Source: Struthio camelus
Taxonomy: Eukaryota; Chordata; Aves; Struthioniformes; Struthionidae
Direction of reading: 5' to 3'
Assembly (NCBI RefSeq): GCF_040807025.1
Contig: NC_090943.1
Coordinates: 25,325,213 to 25,389,212, forward strand
DNA length: 64,000 nucleotides
Numbering within the stretch: the stretch's first letter is position 1; each line of letters starts with the position of its first letter. Both the position numbers and the translations under genes were made by a program. This document shows, in pieces, positions 39,101 through 51,455 of this stretch. The notes beneath the pieces were generated by a model, which saw nothing but the letters and a program-made list of their open reading frames with translations, had not been told where the DNA came from and ran no database searches.

Positions 39101-42100
39101 TTTTTTTTTAAATGTATTGTACTTTCTTCTTAGATTTGGCTCACCCCTATTGCAAGTTGTCTTCTGCAGTATCAGAAGACTAGTCCACATATGTTACTAC
39201 TCATAATTACAAACCATTTCATGCAAAGTTCTCACCTCCCTGAATTTCATCCCAAAGTAAAACAAAAAGTTCAAGGTTTCAAGAAGGTACAAAAGGGGGA
39301 ATTAGGGCAGAGCAAAACAGAGGCAAGGAAACAAAAGCAAATCACATGGATGAGAGCTTAGGAAGAACACTACAATTTGTTCCCAGACTTAGTTTGTAGT
39401 TCTTAATCTTCATATTTATCACATCCAATATGTATGACAAATCTTCATATTGATCACTTACCATTGACAGCGTGCCTCCCACCCTTTATGTTCTGTTAAT
39501 AAACAGTTCCCCAATTTTGAAAACAACTTTTCTAGTCTCTGGAATAAATCCTGTATTAAGTCTCTTTTTCAATGGGGACTTAACTAATCAGAATCTATAA
39601 TTTTACCTGTTCTGCCTGTAAACTCCATTGAAAGAAACAGATTGTGTTACATAAAAGTTGAACCTGAGATGCCTTAGTGATCCCGAGTAATCAGATTTTA
39701 TTGAACAAAAATCTATTATGGACATGCTATTAACAGAGCCATAATCAACATACCAGTGAGAGCTCTGAGTTTTACACAGCAGGCAATGTAATCATCAAAT
39801 GTAATCTTTCCACGGGTGCTGTATCGCCTTGTGATTGCTGTCACTGCCTGTGGGCTCAATCTAAATCCTGTTGGAAAAGAAAGAAATTCCACATTGAAAT
39901 GACAGGTGAGTTAACACAATAACAACATCTTTTTTATTGGAAATATGTGACAGTTACTACAGCACTTAATGGGTGCTGGGAAAGGCTGAGAGTTAACATC
40001 AGTGTAAGAAGCCAGAAAATTTCACAACTTACCCATATTTGTCAAGGCTTTCTCTAGTTCTTGGCGATCCACTGTGCCACTTCTGTCATTGTCAAAACTC
40101 ATGAAGTGTTGTCTCCAGCCATTGACAACAGCCCAGAGTTCTTTAAACTCATTAAATCCCAGTGTACCAGACATATCTCTCTGATTCCAAAGCTAAGAAA
40201 AAAGTTTCTTAGCTTCCAAAATTAAAAAAAGCCCTCTGTTCAATGGAAATTAGTATTTTTATCATCTATGGTCAAAACTCTTGAAGTCTGAGAAATAACA
40301 TACCGTGAGGCTATTATCAACATTTTATTGTTATTATTCCTTTTCGTGGAAAACTAACTAGAACGTCCCACAGCACAGACAGATGATACTTCTGACCAAA
40401 AGTCAGAGAAATCACTCTCTCTCCACTTTTTCCCCCTCAGTGAAACCTTATAAAACTATTTGCTCTTTGTGAACGTAACTTAGCTGGCTATCTTCTCTTT
40501 ACCCACTGTACTGCAGTTGTTAGCAGTAACATACCTATCTGAAATAAAAACAGAGGCCAAAAAGAAAAATTAAGTTAGAATAACACCAGTTCTCTGTTAT
40601 CCTAAGCAGGGTGTTCACAGCTCTTCCAGTTTCATTTGTACTTTTTTTTTTTTTTTTTAAATATTTGAACATTGTAAGTTTTAACTAGAAGTCTTCAAAG
40701 GTTCTAAGCTTGCATTATATACACCTAAGTCTTCTACAGGTTCCACTGCTGAATGCCATATACCATCTCCTTAAGGTACCTGGACCTGATTCATTCAATG
40801 AACAGGATTTAGGAGGCCTTAGACATTCAAGCTCTGTACACACGCTTAAATTCATTAGGACATCTACAGTGGTGTCCAATTTTAAAAGCACAATAAATGA
40901 TTTGCCCAAACCTCTGTTCTGGGCTGCCAGACCTGACTCACTACACAGTCAATGGAGAAACAGTCCAAGACTCAGAGACATACCGCTTGTTATGAAAGGT
41001 CAACCACTGAGAGTCTCATTTATTAGAATTATTATTTCATCCTGTAAACAGAATAAGAAAGGGATTTTGTTGCTCACGGTCATACCCGATTACATACACG
41101 AACTAAGGTCTGAATGGAAATGACAAAACATTTTCCCTTATCTTTGTTTATGTAATGTAAAAATGTTTATGTATCACAATAAAGGATACATCCAGCATTG
41201 AGATCATGAGTCTGCAAGTCTCTAAGTTGAAAGCTAAATTAGAAAAATGAAAAACAACACCGGTATTAAAACATTATAATAAGCAATTTTAATCTTTATA
41301 TAATCAAAATTGAAAACTAGTCTTTTTTAGGTAATGTATTATATAATTGCTTCCACTGTATATAGCCATACCATGTTTTGATCCAAGTAAGACCTTCTAA
41401 TCATGACTTGTTAAAAATATTGATGACACAATCTAGAGACCATTGAAATCATAAATAAAATTAACGTGCTCTTAATCCATAAAGCTTTTGGGTTTCAGTT
41501 GAAGTGGTTGTTTATGTTTCACCATAGGGATCACTTGAGCAACCCAGCTTTACTCACAAAAACTCAATTTTGTAAATCAAACACTAAGCACCCTGACAGA
41601 GGGGTTCCAGCACAGAAACTTTTTTGCCAGTATCAAAACTCAACCTAAAAACAAAACACTTTAAGAATTGCCTGTCCATTACAAAACAAACCACCACTTC
41701 AGCTCCACAGCTCAGCAATGGGGAACTAAGCAGGTGGAGAAGGGAAGTCCTATAGACACAGAACTAATTACAGAGAATTTGTATTTGAAAGTATTCCACA
41801 TGTCAAGAAAGCCCTTTTACCATGCAACAAAAAATGCTCTGCAGAAAGCACAATCACATGCTTTTCCTAGCAGATGTAGTAAGAATAAGCATACTTTAGG
41901 GGTGGGGGTATTTTGTTTATTGACTTACGTTTATACGCTCCTGCGATTCCTGACTGGGTCAGACATCTCTGTAGCTCATCAGCATCTATTTGTCCATCCT
42001 TTTGAAAACAGAAGATAGATCAGCTACAGTTTGAATTCCCTCTTCCAGTTTGTGTATTCTCTTCTCAGTAGCATTAAATCGGTTACCTTTGCAAAAGGGA

Positions 42101-45100
42101 ACTGATTGCTTGTCTCTGCTATATGACAGAAACTGCCTTTTATAACTTGCATCTCTAATGGTGTCTCTTCAGTTGATATTGTTGCAGCATGCATTAGCTT
42201 TCACATCTAGTGACTTTAAGTACTCAAAAATAATCAGGATTTGCAGCAAGTTTGCTCTAAACTTAACTTTTTTTTTTTTTTTTTTTTTTTTAAACTACTT
42301 AAAATTTCGGTAGCATCTATTTGAGAGCAAAGCACACAGAAATCGAGGCACAAAATCTTCCAGAGAAGCTCAACTCAGCTCAAAGTACTAATTTCAAGTT
42401 AATAGGTATTACTTTCACTTTAGTTTAAAGGCTTATGATCACATTGCTAGAGTTGGAAACCTGGAACCCAGATCATACATCATCTTACCAAGGCAGACTT
42501 AAGATTGACAAATTTTAAAAAAGGGGTGCTTGGGAATAGTAAGTTGTTAGCCAAAAAATGAAAGCAGAAAATAAAGAATTTTGAAAGGGGGGGAGGGAGG
42601 AGAACAAAAAACAGAGTAGACACCTATCTGTGCAATTCTGAATATGATTCCCTTCCAAAGCATCTCTCTCAGGGGCAAACACAGAAAATAAGTGCTAAGT
42701 CATAGAAAAAATGAACCGTCAAAAGTGGAGCTGGAATCCTAAGTCACACTCCTCACACCCACAACATGAACTTCAGTTCACAGAGAATTTGAGTATAATT
42801 TAACCTCATTCAAGGGTGGTACATTGTATCTGCAGATATCAAAGCGGTATGACTTTAATGTAAAGCATTAAATAGACTACAAAAGAGAATACAAAATGAT
42901 GTGGCTTCAATATAAAGCATTAGATATGAAAATAAGAGTTGCCTCATATTTGAAACAAATTTATTTGCTTCAGCATTTTCCTAAGGTTTTTAAATCCAGT
43001 AAATTTTTTTTTAAAATAACTGGGATACACTAGTAAATGGATTGGACACGATGGTACAGCTAGGTAACTTTCTGAAACAAAAGTATGTTTATTTATACAA
43101 TATAGCATAGTTATTATACCACATGACATTTGACAAGGTCGGGGGGGGGGGGGAAAGAGCAGTGACATTTTGATTCTATAGAACATTAATGACAGCTAAA
43201 ACCAGAATGGTTTCCAATCTACTCTACCACCCTAACTATACAGATGCAATAAAAACATAACATTTACAGGAAAATTCCAAAATACGATTTGAATTAGCCA
43301 TGCATATTAAGCAGCAAATCTCTTTGAAGTGCTTGTGCATTCTGAGAAATGGCAGGATCTAGATGATTAACACTACCAAAAAATATCTCGGCTTTTCCTT
43401 CCCCTCCCCCAACCCCCTTCTTCCTCCTCTCAAAGTAGAACTTAAGGACTAAACTATACTCAGCATAGGTGCTTTGTAAACAGACTTAATAAGCAAATTA
43501 TTAGTTCCCACAAAGATACCTTCAATTCATTTAATAAAGATTTGAAACCATGCTTTTGACTTTTTCCATAAACAAATGCAATAAACTTCTCAAATCTAGG
43601 ACAAAATTTCTGTTATAAACTATTTTATAGAAAGCTTGTGCACGACATTATATATTATTTAGGTGAGAAAGCAGTAAAAGCAGTAAGCCATAACCAAAAG
43701 CTTTACTAATTCTGTAATAAGTACTGTAAGCTGTAAAATCTAAAGCTGTAAGATTTGGATTTTTACATACTTGCACAATGGCTACAAAGGCAACTGATAT
43801 TTTATCTGTTCCATTTCACTGTCTCCTTATAGACTTTTTACATCTGGACATCTAGTACTCAATGAAACAGACTTCTGATTCCAAGGACATACTGGGTTGT
43901 TTTGGAAACATTATTTTAATAAGGAATGATTCCTACAATTATATAAGGAAGTATTTAAGAGATGTACTAACTTGATTATATCTGTTACCTCAACTGATTC
44001 CCAAGCTTTTAGTAACCATGCCTCGCTTGGGTAGTCTGGGCATGTTCCGTGCTTCGCTGCGGTCCAGCTCTTGTCACCTTTTCTTCACAGCACTGCCTGT
44101 TTGCTATAACCTCCCTCCTTCTCTTTACACTGTGAATGTTCTCTTTCTTGCGGAGTAAGCTACTGGTTTGACTGCCGATTCCTGGAATGCTATCTGGTGG
44201 CACCCGGACCCTTTGGCACCTGAGCTGGCAGGCAAATTGTCAGCATTCATTCAGCAGAATTTTACTTGGGCTCCACCTTAGTAGAGAGGCCTGCCTCATT
44301 ACGTGTAGGATATTCCAGTGTTCTCATTTATTATAACAAATACATGGTCTACAGACTTTTATAAGCAACATTAAAGAAGTAATGTTTAGGTTATAAGATG
44401 CACTGTTAATTCAAAAGAATAATGGAGAGAACAGAAAGCAATAACATAAATTGTAGTCTTCCTAAATTGGAAATTTAAACCTCAGCTATGCCTGTTGAAC
44501 TGAAACCTTTACATTGTATTTACGTGTATTTGCGGATATCAGGTCCAGGAGCACAGTTTTAGATTTGCATACATCCTAGAAAGGTGCAATAAATAGCTAT
44601 ACAACGTGTGTCGCTGGCAAAGACAGAACTTCTAGCTCAATAAATCTAACTTATTTGTTCATAACATAACCTTTGTAATCCACTTCAAGAAATACTTATT
44701 CCTAGCAACATGCTTAATCATATGGAAACAATATGAGACACAAAACTAGAGGAAATAAGTTTAAAATGTAGTGAAGAATAACAGGAAAAAAATAAGCAGA
44801 GGCCTAAAATCAAAGTTGTGCATGATGGCACAACTTCTCTGAAAGAATAACCATTCTATCCAACAAGCAAATCCACATATTGGCATAACTAAAGACTGCC
44901 ATTCTATCTGTGAGTCTATTAAGCCACTTCATCACATAACAATCTTTCTTATTAGTCTTTCCTGTTTAGAGTAAGGCCATCTCCACAGCTGATGTTTCCA
45001 GAATGCTTCTGGTTTCTTTTTGCTGAAACTGACAATGTTCCCTATTCATGGACTGAGCCAAAACTCAGTTGCTATATTTCAGGTAACTGTATAGTTCCTA

Positions 45101-46117
45101 TATAGTAGCTACATAGTTTGAGTAATGCTAACTAGCTGTTCTACAGTGCTGGCACACTTCAGTAGAAGGACTAAGTTCAACAAATCTGCCTTTTTAAAGA
45201 CGTGAAAAATAGAGTTTTCCCAGTGACAGACACTGGGCAGTCCTCTCCCCAAAAGCTAAGGTAGAAATTATTCCCCAGGACAAATAACCTCAACAAATAA
45301 AAAACGTTTTAAGAGTTTACCAGCCCAGCTACTGCAGCAAAATAACCATACAAAGGATCCTGAGCTTGTCCAGGGAATGCTGGTCCTCCTGGGGCACCTC
45401 CGTACTTCAGAAATCAAGAAGAAAGTTAATTAAGTGTACATGAATAATTCAGTTAACTGTAAGAAGTTGCAATGTTTGTACTTAAGAATCAACCTATGCT
45501 TCTACTAGCACAAAACAGGGTCCCGAACACAGGCTGTTTCTGAGACCCCGCAGAACTTTCTCCGCACTTCAAGAAAGTAAGACAGATCTCAAAGGAAAAT
45601 ATTTGGAAGAAAACATGTGCTTATATTAAGGGCTGAGTTTTTTTTATAGAATTGACTCTTAAAAGAAACGTGGTGGAATGACACAAGCCAATCTTGTCCG
45701 ACCTGAGCAAATTATCAGCTGAAGCCTAACAGCGTTTATACCCATCTTTTGCAGGGACAACAAGCGTTTCCTTTTTTCCCTCCCCCTCCTTGGGGGGGGG
45801 GGGGGGGGGAGGGACAGGGCAGCACCCCGTAGCCGCGGCCGCAGCCCGGGCCGGGCCGGGCCTCAGCGGTACCGCCCAGCCCCAGGCGCGCCGCCAACGG
45901 GCGGAGCACAACGCCGAGCCGGGAGCGGCGGCGGCGGCGTTGCCGCCGGGCCCGCCCGGCCGCCAACCAACGGCCCCGGCGAGCCCCGGCCGCGGTGCAG
46001 CTTCCCCCGCTCCTGCTGGCTCCCCCTAAGGCCGCAGAGAGCTCGTAAAACGGCCTCTTGCTGGCACACGGGGCCAAGCTGCGCGCCCCAGTCGCCCCGC
46101 TGCTGCCGGGCTCTGCC

Positions 46118-46149
<32 letters not shown>

Positions 46150-46229
46150 CCGCGCTGCGGCCCAGCTCGCTCGCTCACCCCGCCCTGGTAGTAGCCGCCG
46201 GCGGCAGCGGGCTGCCCGGAGTACGCCAT
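36138..46229 (-). CDS. SRI: SRI, sorcin (complete, 8 coding exons)
   Basis: Sorcin is a penta-EF-hand calcium sensor that moves to membranes on calcium binding and modulates ryanodine receptors and calcium channels. Eight exons (46229-46179, 45404-45321, 41998-41929, 41233-41190, 40180-40033, 39867-39754, 39036-38978, 36164-36138) join in frame into 198 codons, the canonical sorcin length. A Gly/Tyr/Pro-rich N-terminus ([18 protein letters not shown]) precedes five EF-hands. The EF2 loop at residues 83-94 ([12 protein letters not shown]) and the EF3 loop at 113-124 ([12 protein letters not shown]) are complete; EF1, EF4 and EF5 are variant, as is normal. It ends QCVMSI. The start ATG has A at -3 and G at +4. 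The promoter is in a CpG island. The gene is convergent with ADAM22 and in the same orientation as STEAP4. Confidence 0.97.
36827..38882 (+). mobile_element. CR1 LINE, 5'-truncated, reverse-transcriptase frame uninterrupted
   Basis: CR1 is the main avian/reptilian non-LTR retrotransposon. Homology begins near 36827, in the linker between endonuclease and RT (reading [18 protein letters not shown]). It runs through the full RT to the CR1 3' UTR and three copies of the tail repeat ATTCTGTG (38859-38881). ORF1 and the APE-type endonuclease are missing. The open frame 36872-38794 (640 codons; the first codon used is GTG, and the frame is open further upstream) has no stop. RT motifs visible include [23 protein letters not shown] (A, near codon 284), [11 protein letters not shown] (B, near 343) and FADDTKL (C, near 374). 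It lies antisense in the SRI intron. The exact 5' break is approximate. Confidence 0.95.
36872..38794 (+). CDS. CR1 ORF2 reverse transcriptase (partial protein, open frame)
   Basis: Translates as a CR1 RT followed by the conserved C-terminal region ([52 protein letters not shown]), ending GNML and TAG. The catalytic aspartates are present in the YLDF and FADD motifs. With the endonuclease lost, the copy cannot retrotranspose on its own. Any expression would depend on antisense transcription through SRI. The lack of stops or frameshifts suggests a fairly recent insertion. Confidence 0.85.
   Translation: MGRRPAWMSKELLAKLQQKKEVYRMWKRGQATWEEYRDVVRACRDATRKAKTQLELNLARDVKDNKKAFFKYINSKSKRKTRENVGPLLNGAGALVTKDTEKAELLNAFFASVFTAKASPEEFQTLEKREEGWRKEDSPLVEEDRVRDHLCKRDIHKSMGPDGMHPRVLRELADVIARPLSIIFERSWRSGEVPEDWKKANVTPVFKKGKKEDPRNYRPVSLTSIPGKLMEQLLLEVITKHLEDKKVIRSSQHGFTKGKSCLTNLIAFYDGMTGWVDEGRAVDVVYLDFSKAFDTVSHHILLGKLRKCGLDEWTVRWIENWLDGRAQRVVVNGAESSWRPVASGVPQGSVLGPVLFNVFINDLEEGTECTLSKFADDTKLGGVADTPEDCAAIQRDLDRPESWVERNLLKFNKGKCRVLPLGRNNSMLQYRLGADLLESSSAEKDLGVVVDNKLNMSQQCALVAKKANGILGCIRQSVASRWREVILPLSSALVRPPLESCVQFWAPQYKRDMALLERVQRRATKMIRGLEHLSYEERLRELGLFSLEKRRLRGDLINVYKYLKGECQEDEASLFSVVPSNRTRGNGQKLNHRKFHLNLRKNFFTVRVTEHWNRLPREVVESPSLEIFKSRLDVILGNML
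38978..39036 (-). CDS. SRI: SRI exon 7: EF5
   Basis: The acceptor is CTTTTGCAG and the donor GTAAGT (38977-38972). It encodes [20 protein letters not shown], ending in phase 0. EF5 pairs the two subunits in the sorcin dimer. The 2.8-kb intron that follows holds the CR1 insertion. Confidence 0.95.
39037..39753 (-). other. SRI: SRI intron
   Basis: Intron between EF5 and EF4 exons. AT-rich, no feature recognised. Confidence 0.9.
39754..39867 (-). CDS. SRI: SRI exon 6: EF4
   Basis: The acceptor is TTCCAACAG and the donor GTATGT (39753-39748). It encodes [20 protein letters not shown] and [20 protein letters not shown]4 lacks several acidic calcium ligands, as in other sorcins. Confidence 0.96.
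40033..40180 (-). CDS. SRI: SRI exon 5: EF2 and EF3
   Basis: The acceptor is TTGGAATCAG and the donor GTAAGT (40032-40027). It encodes [30 protein letters not shown] and [21 protein letters not shown]2 and EF3 both carry standard D-x-D/N-x-S-G calcium loops with a terminal glutamate; these are the high-affinity sites in sorcin. The exon ends in phase 1. Confidence 0.96.
40181..41189 (-). other. SRI: SRI intron
   Basis: Intron between exons 5 and 4. Contains a T17 run at 40642-40658. A 137-codon + strand open frame (40710-41123) spans into nothing recognisable. Confidence 0.9.
41190..41233 (-). CDS. SRI: SRI exon 4: 44-nt exon between EF1 and EF2
   Basis: A short exon not evident as an open frame on its own. 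The acceptor AATTTAG and donor GTATCC bound a 44-nt stretch encoding [15 protein letters not shown]. Phases are 1 in and 0 out, exactly filling the gap between exons 3 and 5 and supplying the first aspartate of the EF2 loop (D83). Confidence 0.94.
41234..41928 (-). other. SRI: SRI intron
   Basis: Intron between exons 4 and 3. No feature recognised. Confidence 0.9.
41929..41998 (-). CDS. SRI: SRI exon 3: EF1
   Basis: The acceptor is TTTTCAAAAG and the donor GTAAGT (41928-41923). It encodes [20 protein letters not shown] followed by AYK, ending in phase 1. This completes the variant EF1 loop and exit helix typical of penta-EF-hand proteins. Confidence 0.96.
41999..45320 (-). other. SRI: SRI intron (3.3 kb)
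   Basis: Contains a T24 run at 42268-42291 and a G13 run at 43141-43153. The segment 44000-44290 is somewhat less AT-rich, but no repeat family is recognised. Confidence 0.88.
45321..45404 (-). CDS. SRI: SRI exon 2: N-terminal domain into EF1
   Basis: The acceptor ends TTTCTGAAG and the donor is GTAAAC (45320-45315). The 28 codons read [20 protein letters not shown] and YFAAVAGL, phase 0 at both ends. The last residue, leucine 45, replaces the glutamine I recall in mammalian sorcin (AVAGQDGQID) at the EF1 loop. Confidence 0.95.
45792..45809 (+). repeat. G18 homopolymer at the CpG island edge
   Basis: Eighteen consecutive G on the + strand (C on the SRI transcript strand), flanked by further G-runs (GAGGGACAGGG). 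Capable of G-quadruplex formation; length may be misjudged by sequencing. Confidence 0.85.
46118..46146. repeat. SRI: CCG/CGG trinucleotide repeat in SRI intron 1
   Basis: About ten uninterrupted CCG units on the + strand (CGG in the SRI transcript), 33 nt inside the intron from the exon 1 donor. Such tracts are length-variable. Confidence 0.9.
46179..46229 (-). CDS. SRI: SRI exon 1: Gly/Tyr-rich N-terminus
   Basis: Seventeen codons, [17 protein letters not shown], ending in phase 0 at the donor GTGAGC (46178-46173). The start context is GCAGAAGATGG. The glycine-rich hydrophobic N-terminus is the flexible part that mediates membrane association in sorcin. Open frames in other phases here (up to 171 codons) come from GC-rich composition. 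Confidence 0.95.
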
Positions 46230-49200
46230 CTTCTGCCGGCACCTGCCCCACCGCCTTCGCTACCGCCCGGGCGGAACCACTCGGTCAGGCGGAGGGGGGC
46301 TGGCAGGCTCCGGAAAGGGCCTCCCGCCCCCGCCTCCGGGCTTTGCCATCCGCCCGAAGCAAGCGGCCGCCAGTCTGCCAGGCGAGCGGCGCGGCAGCGC
46401 GTCAGGGTGCCGCCGAGAGTTGAAGGACCCCTCCGTGCCCCCCCTCCCCTCCCCGGGTGGTACAGGCCGCCGGCCCGGGGCGGCTCCTCCCGCCTCGTTG
46501 CTGAAGGGGGCGGCAGTTGGGGCGCTGCGGTGTCTGCGGCTCTGGTCTCGTCCGCCGATGGCCTGCCCTCCCCGCGGGCCCCGGCCCCTCTTCTCCGTTT
46601 TCGCTTGTCGTTGCTGGGGAGGCAGCGCGGCCGGGAGCGGGGTCTGGGCGCCATTTGGTCGCCTGCCGGCGGCGCTGCGGAGGGCCGGGGGCTGCGGGCG
46701 CTCCTGGGGCGCGTCGGTGGGCGAGGTCTCACCTCAGCAGCTCCTCGTGTTTCCACCGCACGAGAAACCCTTGAAATTATGGGAGCGGAGTTTTTTCCCC
46801 CTGTAGCTTCAGGGTTGCCTCTGCGGTGTCCCTGGGTACAGCTGATGTTGGAAGGAGGATAGAGGGAAACACTGAGTTGTCTGCAGCTCGGTTCTGAGAC
46901 TGATGCTTGGCAAAAGGGTTGCGGGTAGCCCTATTGGGAATAAGGAATTCTGACTCATTATTACGCCAGAAGTCAAAACTGAAGTTATTACAGAAAATTA
47001 GACCCCACTGTAAGTTATTGATACCCATCAAGAGAAGAAAGATATTTTGGAGACTAGGAGTGTTAATGCGTATTTAGGAGGATCCGGTCACGCTACCCAG
47101 CCCCTGCCACGTTTGTGCCCCGGGACCGGCCGTGCTGTGTCGTGCGATGGCGATGAGCGGGAGCAGCTCATCCTGAACCCGGACACTGCTGCGGTGCCCC
47201 TGTCATCAGCTTTCAAAGGCACAGGGGGAAGCGGCACCAGCGGTAATCAATGCGTGGTTAAAAAAGAAGCCGTACATCCGAGTGAGCGGCAGCAGTAATG
47301 CCAAGAGGATTCACGCTCGTGTGGACAACTTGCAGCATCAGTCAGCAGAAACTCTGCAGGACCCCACAGTATCGCTGGATGCACTGATGACTTTTTTTGC
47401 AAAGGTAGTCTTTGTCATGCTGGTATCTACTGTAAAGTCGTAGAAAGTCCTGGAAATGCTAACTAATGAACCATGCGTATATGTCAATGTCAAATTAGTT
47501 TTAAATCACCCATCCATGATTTACAAAAAAGCAAGACAATAAAGCACATAAACTAAATAGGTTTTTTTTTACGCATATATCACAGAATGCCTTTATCTGT
47601 TACATTAAGCATGTCATCCACTTTATTATAGCTTTCCTTTTGAAGCCTGAACACCTATCCCTTGTCCCAAAGACAGAAAATAAATAAGCTGTTCAGTTTT
47701 CTGTTGGGTCAGTAGATATAAATTCTTATGAAATACAAAAGAGGTAGGAAGTCTAGTGTTATACTACAATTACAAAAAGGCCTTTCATGCCATGCCCTAC
47801 CAGCAGACCACAATCTGAGGCAGCTCTGATTTTGGCAATTAACCTCGGGAGTCCGAGCCAGCACCAAGCAAAACTGTTGTTTAACAGCCTCCCCTAGACT
47901 GCAAGAACTCGCTGGTGCAACTTGTATTTTAACCCTACTAATTCTTTGTTCCCTCCAGTACCCCAGAAAGCAGCAATGACTTGAAATGACCATGGCTTGG
48001 TCTACTTAGTGCAAAGTATTAGAACTTCCTCATTATGAGAGGTATTTGATTAAGTTGGCAGAAAATGAAAAGTTGTATACTAGGCTCCATATAACTGAGA
48101 AAAATCTTCTGATGGAGGCTTTGCAGGGTAAACGCTGGTTATTTTCTGTTATAAAATAACAGTTTATTTTCTGTTTGTTTAGCATAATTTGTGAAGAACT
48201 TCATTAATTGGTGTAGGTCTGTATTAATTTAATCACTCTAAGTTACAGTAAACTTTTCATTTGGAGTGAGTCATCTTCCTCAGCTTCTAAGTCATCCTGT
48301 AAACATGGCTTTCAGATGATATTTCTATAGTATATTTTTTACCACTTCAGCACTCATTGTGCTGATACCATTGACAGTGCCAGCAATATGACAAGTAGTA
48401 TGTTGTTCTATGAAATTTAATATCCAGGAGGGTTGTCAACGGAAAGAAGCAAATCCTTATTTTATTATCTTCATCACACAGAGTGGCATGCACAAAGCAT
48501 GTCTTTTCAGGGCAACAGAGAAACGAAGTAGTGACTATGAATAGCTTTTCACGTTAAGAAACACCTACCTCAGAAGACTGTTCGAGTAGCATCTCTTAAT
48601 ATAAAACCATGCAGCGATCAGGTAGTTTTATTTACCAAACTTAATCTACGTGCCATATACATTATCAGAGATACTGTGCTGAACCTGGTTACAGTACACG
48701 TAGTAATATCTGGGCAAGAAGCCTCTCTAATTAAAATAAGATATAGGTACAGTGATAAAATGACTCAAGACTGGAAAGATTGAAAATAAATGGCAATGAA
48801 TATAAGTGATAAGATTTAAAGAGTTACAGTGATAAGAGAAGCAAAAGGTCAAATGTGATACATGTCTGTGACAAATAGCTTAAAGATAGCAGGAAGGCAT
48901 TTTTAACTATGTTAGTGAGAATAAACATATCAGATATAGACCATTTGCTAGATGAAGGTACTAAAACCTTCAGTTATATTAGTATTAGTTGTATAGAAAA
49001 GGTAGCAGTATTTCACAGTTACTTCTTTTCTGTGCTTGAACATGGCATGAATATGCAGTCATCCTCCATTTGCAGTGCTTTGAGTGAGACTCCTGGTGAT
49101 GAACACTGCACTCAGTAGTTAATGTTTACAAGATTGTCTAAATTCGACAACACATAAGCAAAGGAACTAGGAGGCAGACGCAATGATATACTTTATATGG

Positions 49201-51455
49201 TTTGCTGCGTAGGCATTTTGTTTGCACTAGCTCATTTGTTTTTTGCTGGATTTTTATATAATTGTCTTGCAAAAGGCAGGCTGTTCGAGGAGATAAACCA
49301 AAAGGTCTGCCTTCCGAAGGGCTACTAAATTGTGGTAACCTTTTACGTTACAACTAAGAAGCTAGCATTAGATAATACACAGTAAGAGATCTGTATAAGA
49401 TAAGTAGGTACTGATGATGCAAATCTGCAAGAATATGTAATCTCTCTAGTGGGAAGACTGAACTCAAGCAACACGGAATGTTAGTACTATTGCCCTTTTA
49501 GATAGTTCAGTGTATTTTCCTAAGAGATCTAAGTAAAATAATTTTGTCGAGGAAATGAAAATTATGTATACAGTTTACATTCCATAACTTTTGTGGGATT
49601 CTTTTTAATAAGATATCAAGATGAAATTCAAAACTGAGTTACAGTATTAGCATTACTACTTTAAAACCTAATCACAACTCACATTAATTGTATTCACCAT
49701 ATTTTCTCACAGTGAACAAAGGCTAGCATAAATCCACTATATGTCACATACTTTGTGCTTCCCTCACTTTGCTCCACCAGTTAACTAAGTTCATATATGT
49801 TTAAGATGAACTTAGCCATGACATGTAAATTCAGCCACCCTGAACTGAAAGCCTTAAGCTGCACAGTATTGCCACTTACATTCCCATCTGGTTTAGTAGC
49901 TGTGTGCTTAGTGGCTGCATGCTGAGGCTTCACACTTTCCTGGCAAACCAGCTATGGAATTTGTCCTTTCTAGAACTGCAATAAAAGAAGCTAAGGAGGA
50001 GAAAGGGAATTGAAGTGTAATGTTCAAATATTCTGAAATGTTTACTTAGCATACATGAGGGGATAAAAACTTGAAAATAAGTTACTTGAGGAGGAAATAA
50101 AAATCTCATTAGCTTTTAATTGCCACAACTTGAGAAGAGACACGAATTCAACCAGTGAGGTAGTGGTTATTTAGAAAGGTAAATGTAGTATAGACCAAAA
50201 GGCAGTAAAATAGAGTAAAAGTGCTGGTAAAAGAACCCTGCCAAAGTTTCAGAAAGAGCAAAAATAGAATATACAACCTTAGTTTGCCTTTTAGAGTAGG
50301 CACTTGAAAATACCATTTTTCCCCATAGAACTCACACCTCACTCAGAGCCCACAAAGAATGCCGTTCAACTTATTCAGCTGTTTTTCTTCCTCTTTGACA
50401 CCAGCCCTCCTTGTTATATTTACTGCATATTACTCTGTTCTGCAGGGAGTTATTTTTTACAAGGATTTCTTGTGGCACTCGTCACATAGCCAAGTATTTT
50501 GTTGGAATAATCATCAAGTAATGACCTGTAAGTAAGGGTGAGGGGCTAGGCATTTTTGTCACTTTATTGGTAAGGAGAATTATGGAGATTAGAAGTTTCT
50601 ATAAATTTTGACTGTCCATTTTGAGCCACTTGGATTTTCTCCAATGCCATGTGACTTCCAGTCTTAGTTTTCCCTCCCAACTCCCAGTTCCAGACTCTTT
50701 AGCAGATGGTTTAGTGGTGACCGCTTCCTTTTCCCATACTCCTTCCCTTCTCTGGTTCAGTTCTCTGTGTTCGGTACTGTGAGACTTTTTCATCACTCTG
50801 TGGGCATCAGCAAGAGATCACTGAAAGACTAAGACAAGATAATCTTACCTATGCTGTTAGTGAGTTTTTAATATTCTGATTATTTGTGTTGGTAAAAATC
50901 ACCTTTTATCCAATGCAATACAGTAACACAACTTATCACATTGATTTCATTATAAATAGAGCAGTTTACGTATTCCCCAGGCATGAGATCTTTATAGAAG
51001 TAAAGCTAAAAAGTAGTTTTTCAGTGACAGTATTAATTTCTGAGATCGAGTAGTTTGCAATTTGATGGTTCCCACGATGGTCTTCAACTGCAGTTTTAAT
51101 TAATGTATAAAATATCTAAAGATAACTATGATACACACCTATGACTGTGAAAAGGCATTTACAGTTCTACTTACTTTGCATATCACTTTACAAGTGATCT
51201 GTATTCCTTTATGACTCACCCTGTTTCAAAACCTTCAATACTGAAAACGTGGATAATTTAAAACACACTGATGAGTCATACAAGCTCCCTTAATCCTTTG
51301 ATTGAATAACATGGGGTCAGGATCCACAGCTGCTCTGTTTTCACCAAGCAGAAGCCAGTGTATGAAAAGCAACTGTGTGTGAACAATTTGCAACATGAAA
51401 CAAGTTCAGCAGTAAGGAGTCTGATTCCTTCTTGTACAGCCCTGGTTGCAATCAT

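Larger units (their letters stand above)
45405..46178 (-). other. SRI: SRI first intron, GC-rich 5' half
   Basis: Begins with the donor GTGAGC inside the CpG island. It includes the CCG repeat at 46118-46146 and an 18-G tract at 45792-45809. Confidence 0.9.
45825..46770. promoter_or_regulatory. SRI: CpG island covering the SRI promoter and exon 1
   Basis: Dense in G, C and CpG, in sharp contrast to AT-rich sequence on both sides, and spanning the sorcin start codon. TATA-less housekeeping-type initiation is expected, with the start site a few tens of bases above 46229 in - strand transcription. The long open frames here on both strands (for example 46058-46423 and 46175-46756) reflect lack of stops in GC-rich DNA. 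Divergent transcription into the intergenic side is possible but not shown. Confidence 0.85.

Noticed and set aside
45736-46756. Several long open frames on both strands around the SRI start
   Set aside because: They are by-products of the CpG island's lack of AT-rich stops; only the phase beginning at 46229 joins the sorcin exons.
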